Source: an uncultured Brachyspira sp. (lineage in GTDB: Bacteria > Spirochaetota > Brachyspiria > Brachyspirales > Brachyspiraceae). From it: a stretch of 23,149 bases of DNA. Shown here one piece after another: positions 7,475 to 15,314 of this stretch. How positions within the stretch are numbered: the stretch's first letter is position 1; every line of letters begins with the position of its first letter. Location: the NCBI RefSeq assembly GCF_949287625.1, contig NZ_CASEGO010000097.1, positions 1-23,149 of the forward strand, read 5' to 3'. A program made the translations under genes and the position numbers. A model generated the notes under the pieces. The model made no database searches. It was not told the origin of the DNA and saw only the letters and a list, made by a program, of their open reading frames with translations.

Positions 7475-7622
7475 CAGCCGCATACCCTCACCACAGGCGG
7501 ACTTCGTCTCGGGTACTTCCTCACTTCGTTCGGTCGCGTTGACATTTGATAAGAATAAAACAATACCGTGCGGGAAAGTGCACGCGAAGCGTCCCGAACG
7601 AAGATGAGGGAGGGCTCGCTGT
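7475..7622. other. GC-rich intergenic island 2 with an inverted repeat
   Basis: TCACTTCGTTCGG (7521-7533) is matched, with one indel, by the reverse complement of the segment around 7594-7607 (CCGAACGAAGATGA). The two arms enclose an AT-rich middle. CACTTCGTTCGGTCGC also matches island 1 in opposite orientation. There is no coding frame. The island is flanked by copies B and C of the inverted-end unit. The AT-rich segment 7357-7475 shows faint similarity to R1 (ACTTGTTTTGTATAAT). Confidence 0.55.
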
Positions 7623-7673
7623 TGACAAACTTAAGAATTTTTAGTATATACCTAAATAAATACAGTTTGTCAA
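7622..7673 (+). repeat. 52-base unit with inverted ends, copy C
   Basis: TTGACAAACT (7622-7631) and AGTTTGTCAA (7664-7673) form the same 10-base inverted ends, at the same 52-base length, as copy A. The interior differs from copy A at only a few bases (AAGAATTTTTAGTATATACC). Confidence 0.75.
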
Positions 7674-7728
7674 AAAAATTATTTTTTGTAAATTATGGTT
7701 GTTTTGGCATTATTATCATTAAGAATAC

Positions 7729-7965
7729 TTAATCTTTTTTATTAATTAAAAATTCTCTGGCTAAAAATATACTGAATACTATAAGTATAATTCCGCTTAT
7801 AGCTGCACTTATATACGGTGTAACTCCAAATAATAATGATATAATAGCTGTTGTTACAGTAGCTAATATGATTACAATTAATTCCAATATTACAAGTACT
7901 ATAATTCTTTTTTTATTAACTGGCTTTTTTTCTTCTGGTTTTTTATATGGTATTGGTTTTCTCAT
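7729..7965 (-). CDS. Small membrane protein, 78 residues, two helices
   Basis: The product has a basic, Pro-rich cytoplasmic N-terminus (MRKPIPYKKPEEKKPVNKKR) and two hydrophobic segments at about 21-45 and 50-70, then a short charged tail (FLINKKD). AAGG lies 5 bases before the ATG. It starts 35 bases after the stop of birA on the same strand, so the pair is probably one transcript. No family is recognised. It may be a general small envelope protein with no link to biotin. Confidence 0.75.
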   Translation of the reverse strand: MRKPIPYKKPEEKKPVNKKRIIVLVILELIVIILATVTTAIISLLFGVTPYISAAISGIILIVFSIFLAREFLINKKD

Positions 7966-8000
7966 AATTACCTTCCATTTAAGTTAATTTTTTTATAATT

Positions 8001-8768
8001 TTAATAATTCGTATCTATATCCAAAGAGGCTCTTGATATCCAAGTTTCTATTTCTTTATCAGCTTCTACTATTAAATAACCATCTTCTGTTATATCTTTA
8101 ACTAAAGCTTCAACATCTTTACCATCTTTTTTTGCTTTAATAGTATGTCCTATCATATTGCTGTACTCTCTAAAATATTGAGCTAAACTTTTATCACTAT
8201 TATAAACTTCTTCAAAATAATAAATTAAGTCCTTATAAAAAGTATCTAGCTTAACCTTATTGCCTGTTTCCATATAAAGAGATGTTGCTTTATGCTGTAT
8301 ATCTATAGAAAAATCTTTTTTTTCATGATATAAGTTAACTCCAGTACCTATAATACATGCATTTTCATTATTAGCAGAAGTAACTTGAATTAATGTTCCT
8401 GATATTTTTTTATTTTTTACCAAGACATCATTAGGCCATTTTACATGTGCTAATGTATTATACTTTTCTCTAAGGCATTTGCTTAATGCAATACCTGGAA
8501 GAAAACTTAAAGCCTCCTTTTTAAATGGGCTATAAAGCAAAATACTAAACCATAATCCTAAATTATTATCAGACTGCCAAGTATTTCCATAGCTGCCTTT
8601 ACCTGATGTCTGCTTCAATGCTATATATACGCTTCCTTCTTCAAGTTTTATATTATTATTTAAATCTTCAATCATTTTTTTGTTTGTACTTTCTAATGAT
8701 TCAAATAATACTGTATTTTGTCCGTATATTTTTGTATTTAAATTATCTGTAAATATGTTAACTTTCAT
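8001..8768 (-). CDS. birA: Biotin--[acetyl-CoA-carboxylase] ligase, monofunctional
   Basis: BirA activates biotin with ATP and attaches it to biotin carboxyl carrier domains in the cytoplasm. The 255-residue protein lacks the N-terminal helix-turn-helix of E. coli BirA, so it is a ligase and not a repressor. Visible motifs are ESTNKK (26-31), the biotinyl-AMP loop GKGSYGNTW (56-64), the catalytic KWPNDVLV (110-117), GTLIQ, GTGVNL (141-146) and a C-terminal SH3-like domain (about 205-250). The loop is diverged from the usual GRGRxGR, with Lys for the first Arg and Ser/Asn for the others. No clear Shine-Dalgarno precedes the ATG. It is divergent from 8953 and followed closely by the small membrane protein. 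Confidence 0.92.
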   Translation of the reverse strand: MKVNIFTDNLNTKIYGQNTVLFESLESTNKKMIEDLNNNIKLEEGSVYIALKQTSGKGSYGNTWQSDNNLGLWFSILLYSPFKKEALSFLPGIALSKCLREKYNTLAHVKWPNDVLVKNKKISGTLIQVTSANNENACIIGTGVNLYHEKKDFSIDIQHKATSLYMETGNKVKLDTFYKDLIYYFEEVYNSDKSLAQYFREYSNMIGHTIKAKKDGKDVEALVKDITEDGYLIVEADKEIETWISRASLDIDTNY

Positions 8769-8866
8769 CTTTTTATTATATATTAAATAAGCATTATATC
8801 AATATTATGATAACTATATTTTTTTTATATAAAGTCTTTTTAGCCTTAAAATATATAATTGTATTC

Positions 8867-8894
8867 TTGACTTTTATATATATTAAAGTAATAT
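8867..8894 (+). promoter_or_regulatory. Promoter of the amino-acid-binding lipoprotein gene
   Basis: TTGACT (8867-8872) and TAATAT (8889-8894) are separated by 16 bases, about 58 bases before the ATG at 8953. AAGAAGG lies 7 bases before that ATG. Confidence 0.5.
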
Positions 8895-8952
8895 TTTTAC
8901 ATATAAATACTATTTGTAGTATTTATTAAATTAAATAAAAGAAGGTTCAAAA

Positions 8953-9690
8953 ATGAAAAAAATATTAATATTTATGATGATTATAGTACTATTGTCATGC
9001 TCAAACAACTCAAAATCATCTCAAAAAACTATAAAAGACCCTATATATGTAGGCATAGATGTAGATTTTCCTCCTTTCGGATATTTGGATAATGGAAATA
9101 TAGCTGGTTTTGATTATGATATTATGAGTGAGGCTCTTAAATTAGCTGGAATCAATGGAGAGTTCGTTCATATGCAGTTTAGCGGACTTTTACCTGCTTT
9201 ACAGGCTAAAAAAATAGATGCAATAGTAGCTGGTATGACTGTAACTGAAGAGAGAAAACAATTTGTTAATTTTTCAGAGCCTTATTATGTATCTAGTCAG
9301 GTAATGCTTGTTCATAAAGATGATAATTCTATCAGCACATTTGATGATTTGGCTGGAAAAAATATAGGTGTTGTTATAGGAACTACTGGAGATACTGTAA
9401 TGAGTGAAAGAGCAGATATTAATGTTGAGAAGTTTGATACTGGTGCTGCTGCTGTACTTGCTTTGAAATCAAAAAAAATATCTGCTGTAGTATTTGATAA
9501 AGAGCCTTGTAAAAATTTTGAAAAATACAATGATGATATCAAATTAATAGAAAGCGATGCTATAAAAGAAGATTATGCTATTGCTGTGAGAAAAGAGGAT
9601 ACTTTGCTTTTAGAAAAAATTAATGAAGGACTTTCCCAAATAATGACAAACGGAACTTATGAAAAATTAATAGAAAAGAATTTCAAATAA
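8953..9690 (+). CDS. Amino-acid ABC transporter substrate-binding lipoprotein (SBP family 3)
   Basis: The 245-residue lipoprotein has the lipobox LLSC with Cys16. The mature part follows the family-3 pattern: YVGIDVDFPPFGYLDNGNIAG (start of lobe 1), GFDYDIMSEAL, DAIVAGMTVTEERKQFVNFSEPYY (the signature segment), then lobe 2 with GKNIGVVIGTTGD and AVVFDKEP, and a return to lobe 1. Proteins of this family capture amino acids such as Gln, Arg, Cys or His in the periplasm. The exact ligand cannot be read here. No permease or ATPase lies nearby, so it must use a transporter encoded elsewhere or act as a receptor. It has its own promoter and a terminator shared with the convergent gene. Confidence 0.93.
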   Translation: MKKILIFMMIIVLLSCSNNSKSSQKTIKDPIYVGIDVDFPPFGYLDNGNIAGFDYDIMSEALKLAGINGEFVHMQFSGLLPALQAKKIDAIVAGMTVTEERKQFVNFSEPYYVSSQVMLVHKDDNSISTFDDLAGKNIGVVIGTTGDTVMSERADINVEKFDTGAAAVLALKSKKISAVVFDKEPCKNFEKYNDDIKLIESDAIKEDYAIAVRKEDTLLLEKINEGLSQIMTNGTYEKLIEKNFK

Positions 9691-9733
9691 ATTATAAATT
9701 CATACTCCTTAAAAATAATTTTTAAAAAATTAT

Positions 9734-9772
9734 AGGTTTTTAGAAACTTCAAATATTCTAAAAGCCTTTATT
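9734..9772. terminator. Rho-independent terminator between convergent lipoprotein genes
   Basis: The arms 9734-9745 (AGGTTTTTAGAA) and 9756-9767 (TTCTAAAAGCCT) pair over 12 bases with one G-U, around a 10-base loop. TTTATTTATT follows on the plus strand. The A-rich left flank could also let it serve the minus-strand gene ending at 9794. Confidence 0.75.
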
Positions 9773-9793
9773 TATTAATTAAAAATATAAAAA

Positions 9794-10531
9794 TTATTTT
9801 ACTTCTTTCAAATTACCTTTTAAAGTTAAAATACCATTTTCAAAAGTGCCCTGCAAATCTCCCTGCCAATAATCAATTCCGTCTTTAGCCTTATCCGTAA
9901 TCATTTGAACATCAGCAAAATCAGTATCATTAGAAATTTGAGATGTACTCATTTTGTTATTATCTAGCCCGTAACCTATTTTGAATATTCCATTAGTATC
10001 AGACTTTAATTCATAAACCCAAGGATAAACTGTGGGTCCTCCTGCATGGGCGTATCTTATAGTTATGATGCCTGTTTCATCTTTAGTTACACCTGTACCT
10101 GTAACTTTAGGTCCGTTAGTGCCGTCTAAAGTTTTTTGAGATATTCCGCTGCCATTCATTCCGTCAAATCCGAAAGTTTTGGCAGGTGCAACTCCATACA
10201 ATACAAAAAATCCGAAGCCTCTTTCTATTTTATTATTAGCAAATTGATTATTCTCATATCTGTAAGCGTCCCAAGATTTTGTGGCACCTTTAGGGGTTGA
10301 AGCTCCAGTTTCAGCGTCTACTTTAGCATCGATATTGCCGTAAGTACCTGTAACTTTCAAATATGAGCTTTCCATTAATTTATTATCATCATTAGCATTT
10401 TCATCAAATACAGCCTTAAAGTCTATATTCATAGTTCCTGCTGCTGCTTCATTATTTGATGATGTATCTGTTTTTGTACATGAAAATACTAAAACAGATA
10501 TAATAAGTATGATTAATATTATTTTGTTCAT
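9794..10531 (-). CDS. Hypothetical lipoprotein, 245 residues
   Basis: The N-terminus MNKIILIILIISVLVFSC ends in a lipobox with Cys18, followed by a Ser/Asn/Ala linker. The mature protein is Gly-, Asn- and Asp-rich. Segments such as KVTGTYGNIDAKVDAE, GFGFFVLYGVAPAKTFGF, GIITIRYAHAG and the C-terminal GTFENGILTLKGNLKEVK suggest an extended beta fold. AAGGAG lies 5 bases before the ATG. It is monocistronic and convergent with the amino-acid-binding lipoprotein. I do not recognise a family. An envelope location is supported by the lipobox; the function is unknown. Confidence 0.8.
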   Translation of the reverse strand: MNKIILIILIISVLVFSCTKTDTSSNNEAAAGTMNIDFKAVFDENANDDNKLMESSYLKVTGTYGNIDAKVDAETGASTPKGATKSWDAYRYENNQFANNKIERGFGFFVLYGVAPAKTFGFDGMNGSGISQKTLDGTNGPKVTGTGVTKDETGIITIRYAHAGGPTVYPWVYELKSDTNGIFKIGYGLDNNKMSTSQISNDTDFADVQMITDKAKDGIDYWQGDLQGTFENGILTLKGNLKEVK

Positions 10532-10630
10532 TCTTACTCCTTTTTTTGTATTTATTATATAATAAAATATATATAGAATATTACAATAAGAGAAATGTAA
10601 ATTTTTTTTATATTTTATAAATTACATATT

Positions 10631-10741
10631 AGACTTGTTTCAAAAGTACTTGACAAATAATTTTAATAGTTTATTGTTTTATGCTAAATTATATAATATT
10701 AATTATTATGCAAATCGTATGTTTTACATGTTGTATAATTT
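10631..10741 (-). repeat. Dispersed AT-rich repeat R1, copy 2 (inverted)
   Basis: The reverse complement aligns along its length with 1-110. It shares the TTTAGCATAAAA block and the end TTATTTGTCAAGTACTTTTG plus AAACAAGTCT without mismatch. The inverted-end unit that follows R1 at 112 is not found next to this copy. Confidence 0.75.
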
Positions 10742-10761
10742 ATTATGTTGTATAATTTATT
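10728..10761. repeat. Tandem duplication of a 17-base unit
   Basis: ATGTTGTATAATTTATT occurs twice in a row at 10728-10744 and 10745-10761, at the edge of R1 copy 2. Confidence 0.8.
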
Positions 10762-10778
10762 ATTTTAATATATAAATA

Positions 10779-10880
10779 TGCAGTCTTTTTGCTTCTCGCC
10801 GCAGGCGTACTTCATGGGTCACCACCGAGTAGGTGCCTTGCCTACGGCACGCAGAGCGGACGGCAAAAGAAGTGAGAACA
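10779..10880. other. GC-rich intergenic island 3 with hairpins
   Basis: It begins TGCAGTCTTTTTGCTTCT, which matches 23090-23107 with one mismatch. Inside are GTAGG/CCTAC (10829-10833 with 10841-10845) and the alternative GTGCC/GGCAC pairing. CTTCTCGCCG near the start can pair imperfectly with CGGCAAAAGAAG near the end. No gene is seen. Confidence 0.5.
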
Positions 10881-10942
10881 AAAATAGAAGATATGGTTAA
10901 ACAAATTAATAGTTTTAAATTTTAATAAATAAAAGTAATTTT

Positions 10943-11479
10943 TTATATATTTTCTGCACAAAATATAAAATGCGGCATATCTATATTATAATAATGTTTT
11001 ACTGTACTGCCTATTATTTTCATGCCGTTTCTAACTGCCACATTTTGAGATGCTTTATTATCATCTCTTATTATAGAATAAACTCTATCAGCATTTAAAA
11101 TATTAAAAGCATAATTTTTACATGAAACAGCAGCCTCATACGCAAATCCTTTATGCCAATAGTTTTTATTGAATAAATAGCCTATTTCAAGCAGTTCATA
11201 AGAATTATGTATTTTTTTGTCTATTCTTTGCATAGTAAGTCCGCATTGTCCTATAAGTTCGTTATTTTCTTTAAGTATACATGCCCATAATCCAAAACCA
11301 TAAATCTTATACCTTTCTAATTGTCTTTCAAACCATTCTTTAACTTCTTCATCAGAAAAAGCATGTTCATAAGCATACATAGTTTCTTTATCCTGGAGTA
11401 TAGAACATAATCCTTTATAGTCTTTATCTTTTTCTAATTCTCTTATAATTAGTCTTTTAGTTTCTATTATTATTTTCAT
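10943..11479 (-). CDS. GNAT-family N-acetyltransferase (RimJ/RimL-like)
   Basis: The 178-residue product fits the Acetyltransf_3 pattern. ETKRLIIRELEKDKDY is the first strand and helix. WACILKENNELIGQCGL gives the central strands. IGYLFNKNYWHKGFAYEAA carries the acetyl-CoA pyrophosphate loop (the Q/RxxGxG/A equivalent is HKGFA). RDDNKASQNVAVRNGMKIIG is the usual C-terminal helix and strand. Relatives acetylate ribosomal proteins, antibiotics or small amines, and the substrate cannot be read. No Shine-Dalgarno is visible. It stands alone, between repeat field 3 and the SurA_N remnant. Confidence 0.88.
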   Translation of the reverse strand: MKIIIETKRLIIRELEKDKDYKGLCSILQDKETMYAYEHAFSDEEVKEWFERQLERYKIYGFGLWACILKENNELIGQCGLTMQRIDKKIHNSYELLEIGYLFNKNYWHKGFAYEAAVSCKNYAFNILNADRVYSIIRDDNKASQNVAVRNGMKIIGSTVKHYYNIDMPHFIFCAENI

Positions 11480-11663
11480 AGAATTTTTATACTTTTAATA
11501 CCAACAAATATTATTTAGTTATTATATTTTTATAAATTTTAATAAGTATAGCATACTTAAATTAATTTTGCAAAAACTTGAATTTTTCTAAACTCTTCTT
11601 ATACAGTTAATACATTTATAATGTATTAACTAAAATAAATATAAAAATTAAGGATAAAAGATA

Positions 11664-12061
11664 ATGTTATCTAGCAGGAAATTTGTACCAAAAAAGAAAA
11701 GTCCCGTAGTAAAAACATTACAATGGCTTGGAGTATCAGCTGTTTTAATACTTTTGGTAGTGTATTTTTTAGTTGCAGATACAAAAGGAAGCCAGAAAAC
11801 TACTACTATAGGTTCAGTTAATGGAAGGCCTATAATATTATACAAGTACAAGCCAATACGTCAAATAGATACTTATTATCATGGTTTAGAAATCAGATTA
11901 ATAATGAAATGGATTTGGCTTTCAGACATGCTGTTTCTACTATACTTTTAAATGATGCTGCTAGAAAAAATATTAATGTAAGCGACAATTTTATAGCAGA
12001 TGCTATGAAAAGCGAATTTATAAATACAAACGGAGTTTATAATGAAATAGATTTTATATAG
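11664..12061 (+). pseudogene. SurA_N/PpiD-like chaperone or peptidyl-prolyl isomerase remnant
   Basis: The ATG at 11664 follows AAGGA and encodes a basic N-terminus, one membrane helix (about 19-38) and GSVNGRPI, the typical start of a SurA_N/PpiD N-terminal domain. The frame then changes at about 11826-11832. Reading on in the third frame gives YNIIQVQANTSNRYLLSWFR followed by an acidic/basic helical stretch (NNEMDLAFRHAVSTILLND and beyond). A stop follows at 12059-12061. The first frame itself ends at 11951. The rest of the chaperone and any isomerase domain are missing, so the gene is both frameshifted and truncated. PpiD-type proteins are inner-membrane-anchored periplasmic folding factors. 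Confidence 0.75.
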
Positions 12062-12325
12062 GTCATTTCTTTTTTAATATTGTTTATAGATTATAGATAG
12101 AATATACATACAAAATATTATTTTACTATATAAATACACATTCTTTTGGGAAGTGTATCCAAGTTTATCTGCTGCCGCAAATAAGTTGGGGGGTACGTCT
12201 AGCTACCGCAATAATAAATAAAAGTAGTTTTTAAATAAGTTTATTATAAAATTTTATAGCAGTGCATTTTTATAATTTAATTTTTGAATAATAAATTATT
12301 ATGTAATTAGAAAATATAAAAAACA
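12062..12325. other. Gene-free stretch with GC-rich island 4
   Basis: No ORF or RNA gene is seen. The segment 12139-12226 is GC-richer than its surroundings (TGCTGCCGC, TTGGGGGGTACG, GCTACCGC) and resembles a worn member of the island family. The rest is AT-rich. Confidence 0.35.
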
Positions 12326-12368
12326 GCCTATCAAATAAATGGGGTTTTACTTGATAGGCATTTTTAAG
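12316..12368 (-). terminator. Hairpin terminator downstream of the transporter operon
   Basis: Perfect 9-base arms GCCTATCAA (12326-12334) and TTGATAGGC (12351-12359) enclose a 16-base loop. T-rich tracts follow on both strands (ATTTTTA on plus, GTTTTTTAT on minus). It lies about 180 bases beyond the permease stop on the minus strand and may also end transcription from the plus-strand remnant. Confidence 0.7.
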
Positions 12369-12535
12369 AAAACATATGATAAAAAATAAAAACAATCTAT
12401 ATGTATGGTATACTATATATCGTTTTTGTCAATACGAAATTTGAAAATATTTTCAAATAAATGGCTTAGTTTACAACTTTTACGTGTAATATCTTACATA
12501 TTATACAAATTTCTACATTTTATACAAATAACCCT

Positions 12536-14200
12536 TTATAGGCTGATTTCTTTCTGACGGCTTATCTTAAAAAATATAATGAGCGATATAATAGTAGTAA
12601 ATGTAAGTATAGTAGAAAGTGCAGCTGCAGTTCCGTAGCTTGCCCTAATAACTTCCTGATAAATAGCTACAGACATAGTACGCGATTTTGTAGTATAAAG
12701 TATGATAGAAGAGCTTAATTCATTAATAACTGTAATCCAGCTAAGTACAGCCCCTGATAATACACCTGAAAGCATTAATTTTGCTGTAATATTAAAAAAA
12801 GTTTTTATTTGAGAAGCTCCGAGACTTATAGAAGCTTCTTCCATATTTTTATTTATTTGATAAAGTATGGCTGAACTGGATCTTAATGTATAAGGAAGCC
12901 TTCTTATTACTAGCGATATTATAATAATTATAGAAGTTCCAGTTAATATTATAGGCGGTTTATTAAATGCAAGTAAAAATGTTATACCTAGTATTGAACC
13001 AGGTATTACATATGGAAACATTGAAACTATATCAATTATATTTGTTAGTATATTTTTTCTTCTTGAGGTTATATAAGCTGTAAGCATTCCTATTATGATG
13101 ATTAATATAATTGTGATTATGCCGTATATATATGTATTTTTTATAGATGATGCAAGTGAATGAAATATTGTTATATAGCTTTCAAGTGAGTATTCATTAG
13201 TAAATACGGATCTGTTAGTTTTAAGAAATGAGGTATATACAACTGTTATTTGAGGAAGTAAAGAAATAAATATTAAAACATATAAAAATAAATGAATTAA
13301 TATAGATTTAATACCTTTTATATTTTTTGGTTTTATAGTATTTATAGAGTTAGCTGCATAAGATTTTTTACTTACGATATATTTCTGAATAATAAACATT
13401 ATTGTTGTAATAACTATCATTATAACAGACATGGAGGCAGAAAAATTAGCATTACTTCCAACCTCGCTTATAAACTCAGAGTATATCATAGTAGGCATAG
13501 TTCTGTATCCTTCACCTATGAGCATAGGAGTACCGAAATCAGCTAATGCATTCATAAACACAATAAGACTTGCAGAAAGTATGGTAGGTTTTATTAAAGG
13601 TATTGTAACAGTAATATTTCTTATAAAGCTTGAAGCCCCCAAACTTTCTGAAGCCTCCAAAAGAGAATCATCTATTTTGCTTAAAGCACCGCTTACATAC
13701 ATAAATATAAATGGATATAATTTCAATGAAAAAACTAAAAGTATTCCTCCAAAACCATATATAGTAGGTATATTAATACCTATATATGAAAAGAATCTGG
13801 TTATAACTCCGTTTCTCCCAAGAAGCAGTATCCAAGAATAAGCACCTATAAAAGCTGGAGACATCATAGATATTATTATTAATATTTCTGCTGTTTTTTT
13901 CCCTTTTATATTATACATCTTCATACAATATGCTAAAGGAGTACCTATTAATACAGCAAGAATTGTTACTGAGATAGTTACTGTAAAACTATTAATTAAT
14001 GTGCTGTAATAATATTTTTTTGTAAAGAATTTGATAAAATTATTTAATGTCCAAGCATCTGTTTTTATATCTTTAAAGCTGCTTAAAAAAAGTGAAAATA
14101 ACGGATAAACTAAAAATAAAGCAAATATTAGAACAATTAAAAAAGTAATATATGTCCAAAAGTCCATTTTTTTGAAAAAATATTTTATATTATTTTTCAT
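12536..14200 (-). CDS. Iron-type ABC transporter permease, two fused domains (FbpB/BitE-like)
   Basis: The protein has 554 residues with about twelve membrane helices. Two EAA loops for docking the ATPase are visible, EASESLGASSFIRNITVTIP at about 182-201 and EEASISLGASQIKTFFNITA at about 454-473. It is therefore a fusion of two BPD_transp_1 domains, as in FbpB of the ferric/AfuB group. It is the last gene of an operon with three binding lipoproteins, 83 bases after the third. No ATPase gene lies in that gap or downstream, so the transporter needs an ATPase from elsewhere. The upstream Shine-Dalgarno is weak (AGAAG). The substrate is ferric iron by family annotation, but an organophosphate is an alternative. 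Confidence 0.92.
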   Translation of the reverse strand: MKNNIKYFFKKMDFWTYITFLIVLIFALFLVYPLFSLFLSSFKDIKTDAWTLNNFIKFFTKKYYYSTLINSFTVTISVTILAVLIGTPLAYCMKMYNIKGKKTAEILIIISMMSPAFIGAYSWILLLGRNGVITRFFSYIGINIPTIYGFGGILLVFSLKLYPFIFMYVSGALSKIDDSLLEASESLGASSFIRNITVTIPLIKPTILSASLIVFMNALADFGTPMLIGEGYRTMPTMIYSEFISEVGSNANFSASMSVIMIVITTIMFIIQKYIVSKKSYAANSINTIKPKNIKGIKSILIHLFLYVLIFISLLPQITVVYTSFLKTNRSVFTNEYSLESYITIFHSLASSIKNTYIYGIITIILIIIIGMLTAYITSRRKNILTNIIDIVSMFPYVIPGSILGITFLLAFNKPPIILTGTSIIIIISLVIRRLPYTLRSSSAILYQINKNMEEASISLGASQIKTFFNITAKLMLSGVLSGAVLSWITVINELSSSIILYTTKSRTMSVAIYQEVIRASYGTAAALSTILTFTTIISLIIFFKISRQKEISL

Positions 14201-14283
14201 AATTATACTTCTAATTAGTATATTTTTTGTATTTGCGTATTTCTATTTTTTAAGCAGCTTATATAAAAATAGCCTATGTATGT

Positions 14284-15288
14284 TTATGAGCCTGTAACTA
14301 TATTTTTAAACTTTTCAAGCCAAGCATCTTTATTTTTATCAACCATCTCTTCATCTTCTTTTATATCATTTATGTTTTCAAGCGGTATAAGTATTTCAGA
14401 ACCTTCTAAATTTTTTATTATAGCCCTTGTAAATAACTCATCATTAATAATTTTCTGAGCATCATAGCTTGTTACATAATCAACAAATTTTTTAGCATTT
14501 TCTAAATGTTTGGCGTTTTTTATTATAGCCATAGAGTGAGCTTTAGTAAGTACTCCCTCTTTCATATATACTACTTCTATAGGAGAACCCGTATGTATAT
14601 AGTTTGCTGCAGCACTCTCAAATGTAAGCCCAACTGCATATTCGCTGTCAGCTACTCCTTTATATACTGCAGAAGAACTGCTTAAAAGTTTGCCGTCCAA
14701 ATTAGCATATAATTTCTCAACATAATCCCAGCCATTATCTGGATTACCATTTCCCATAGCATAAAGCATATTAACTAACTGTTCAAAAGAAGATGATGAT
14801 GTTGTAGGGTCATTGAAAGCTATTTGTCCTTTTAATGCTGGATTAAGCAAATCAGCATATCCTTCTATTTTTATATCTTTTATCAAATTTGTATTTATTA
14901 TTAATACGCTAGGGCTTAGCATAAAACCAGTGATATATTTTTCTTTGCTTCTGTAATCATCGTATATATTATCAGCATTTGTTGAAATGTATTCTTCAAA
15001 AAGGCTGGAATTGTACTTAAGTATATTTTCATTTGCAGCAAAGAATATATCGCCTAAAGGATCATTTTTTTCTGCTTCTATTCTTTTTATTATTTCTGCA
15101 GTACCAGCTATAATAATTTCTACGTTTATATCAGGATTTTTTTGCTTAAAATCTTCTGCCAATCTGTCAATAAAGAATCTAGTTGCAGGCGTATAAATTA
15201 CTAAACTATTTTTATTATCTTCTTTTTTTGAACATGAAGTTATAAATATAATTATTAATGTTGAGAATAATAAAATAACTTTTTTCAT
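14284..15288 (-). CDS. ABC transporter substrate-binding lipoprotein 3 of the bit-like operon
   Basis: The 334-residue lipoprotein has Cys19 (lipobox ITSC). Its mature part is a COG1840-type periplasmic binding protein: LVIYTPATRFFIDRLAEDF, then AGTAEIIKRIEAEKNDPLGD and SSSSAVYKGVADSEYAVGLTF, with a C-terminal helical region. It is the most diverged of the three copies. It has YTPAT where the second copy has YSPHA, and AEI for GEL in the loop before the first Lys. It starts 26 bases after the second copy. The equivalent in B. hyodysenteriae would be one of BitA-C. The ligand is not certain: the Tyr-Tyr pair that holds iron in FbpA is not seen after GLTFE. Confidence 0.88.
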   Translation of the reverse strand: MKKVILLFSTLIIIFITSCSKKEDNKNSLVIYTPATRFFIDRLAEDFKQKNPDINVEIIIAGTAEIIKRIEAEKNDPLGDIFFAANENILKYNSSLFEEYISTNADNIYDDYRSKEKYITGFMLSPSVLIINTNLIKDIKIEGYADLLNPALKGQIAFNDPTTSSSSFEQLVNMLYAMGNGNPDNGWDYVEKLYANLDGKLLSSSSAVYKGVADSEYAVGLTFESAAANYIHTGSPIEVVYMKEGVLTKAHSMAIIKNAKHLENAKKFVDYVTSYDAQKIINDELFTRAIIKNLEGSEILIPLENINDIKEDEEMVDKNKDAWLEKFKNIVTGS

Positions 15289-15314
15289 AATTGTTTACCT
15301 CTTTTTATTTTTTA

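Noticed and set aside
11648..11851. Minus-strand ORF opposite the SurA_N remnant
   Set aside because: The plus strand carries the recognisable domain and ribosome site; the minus frame has neither.
13431..13841. Plus-strand ORF opposite the permease (136 residues)
   Set aside because: Mirror frame of a hydrophobic membrane protein; no ribosome site.
14243..14272. Hairpin between the third lipoprotein and the permease as a terminator
   Set aside because: The arms (CTATTTTT and AAAAATAG with a bulge) are almost pure A/T and unlikely to be stable; weak attenuation cannot be excluded.
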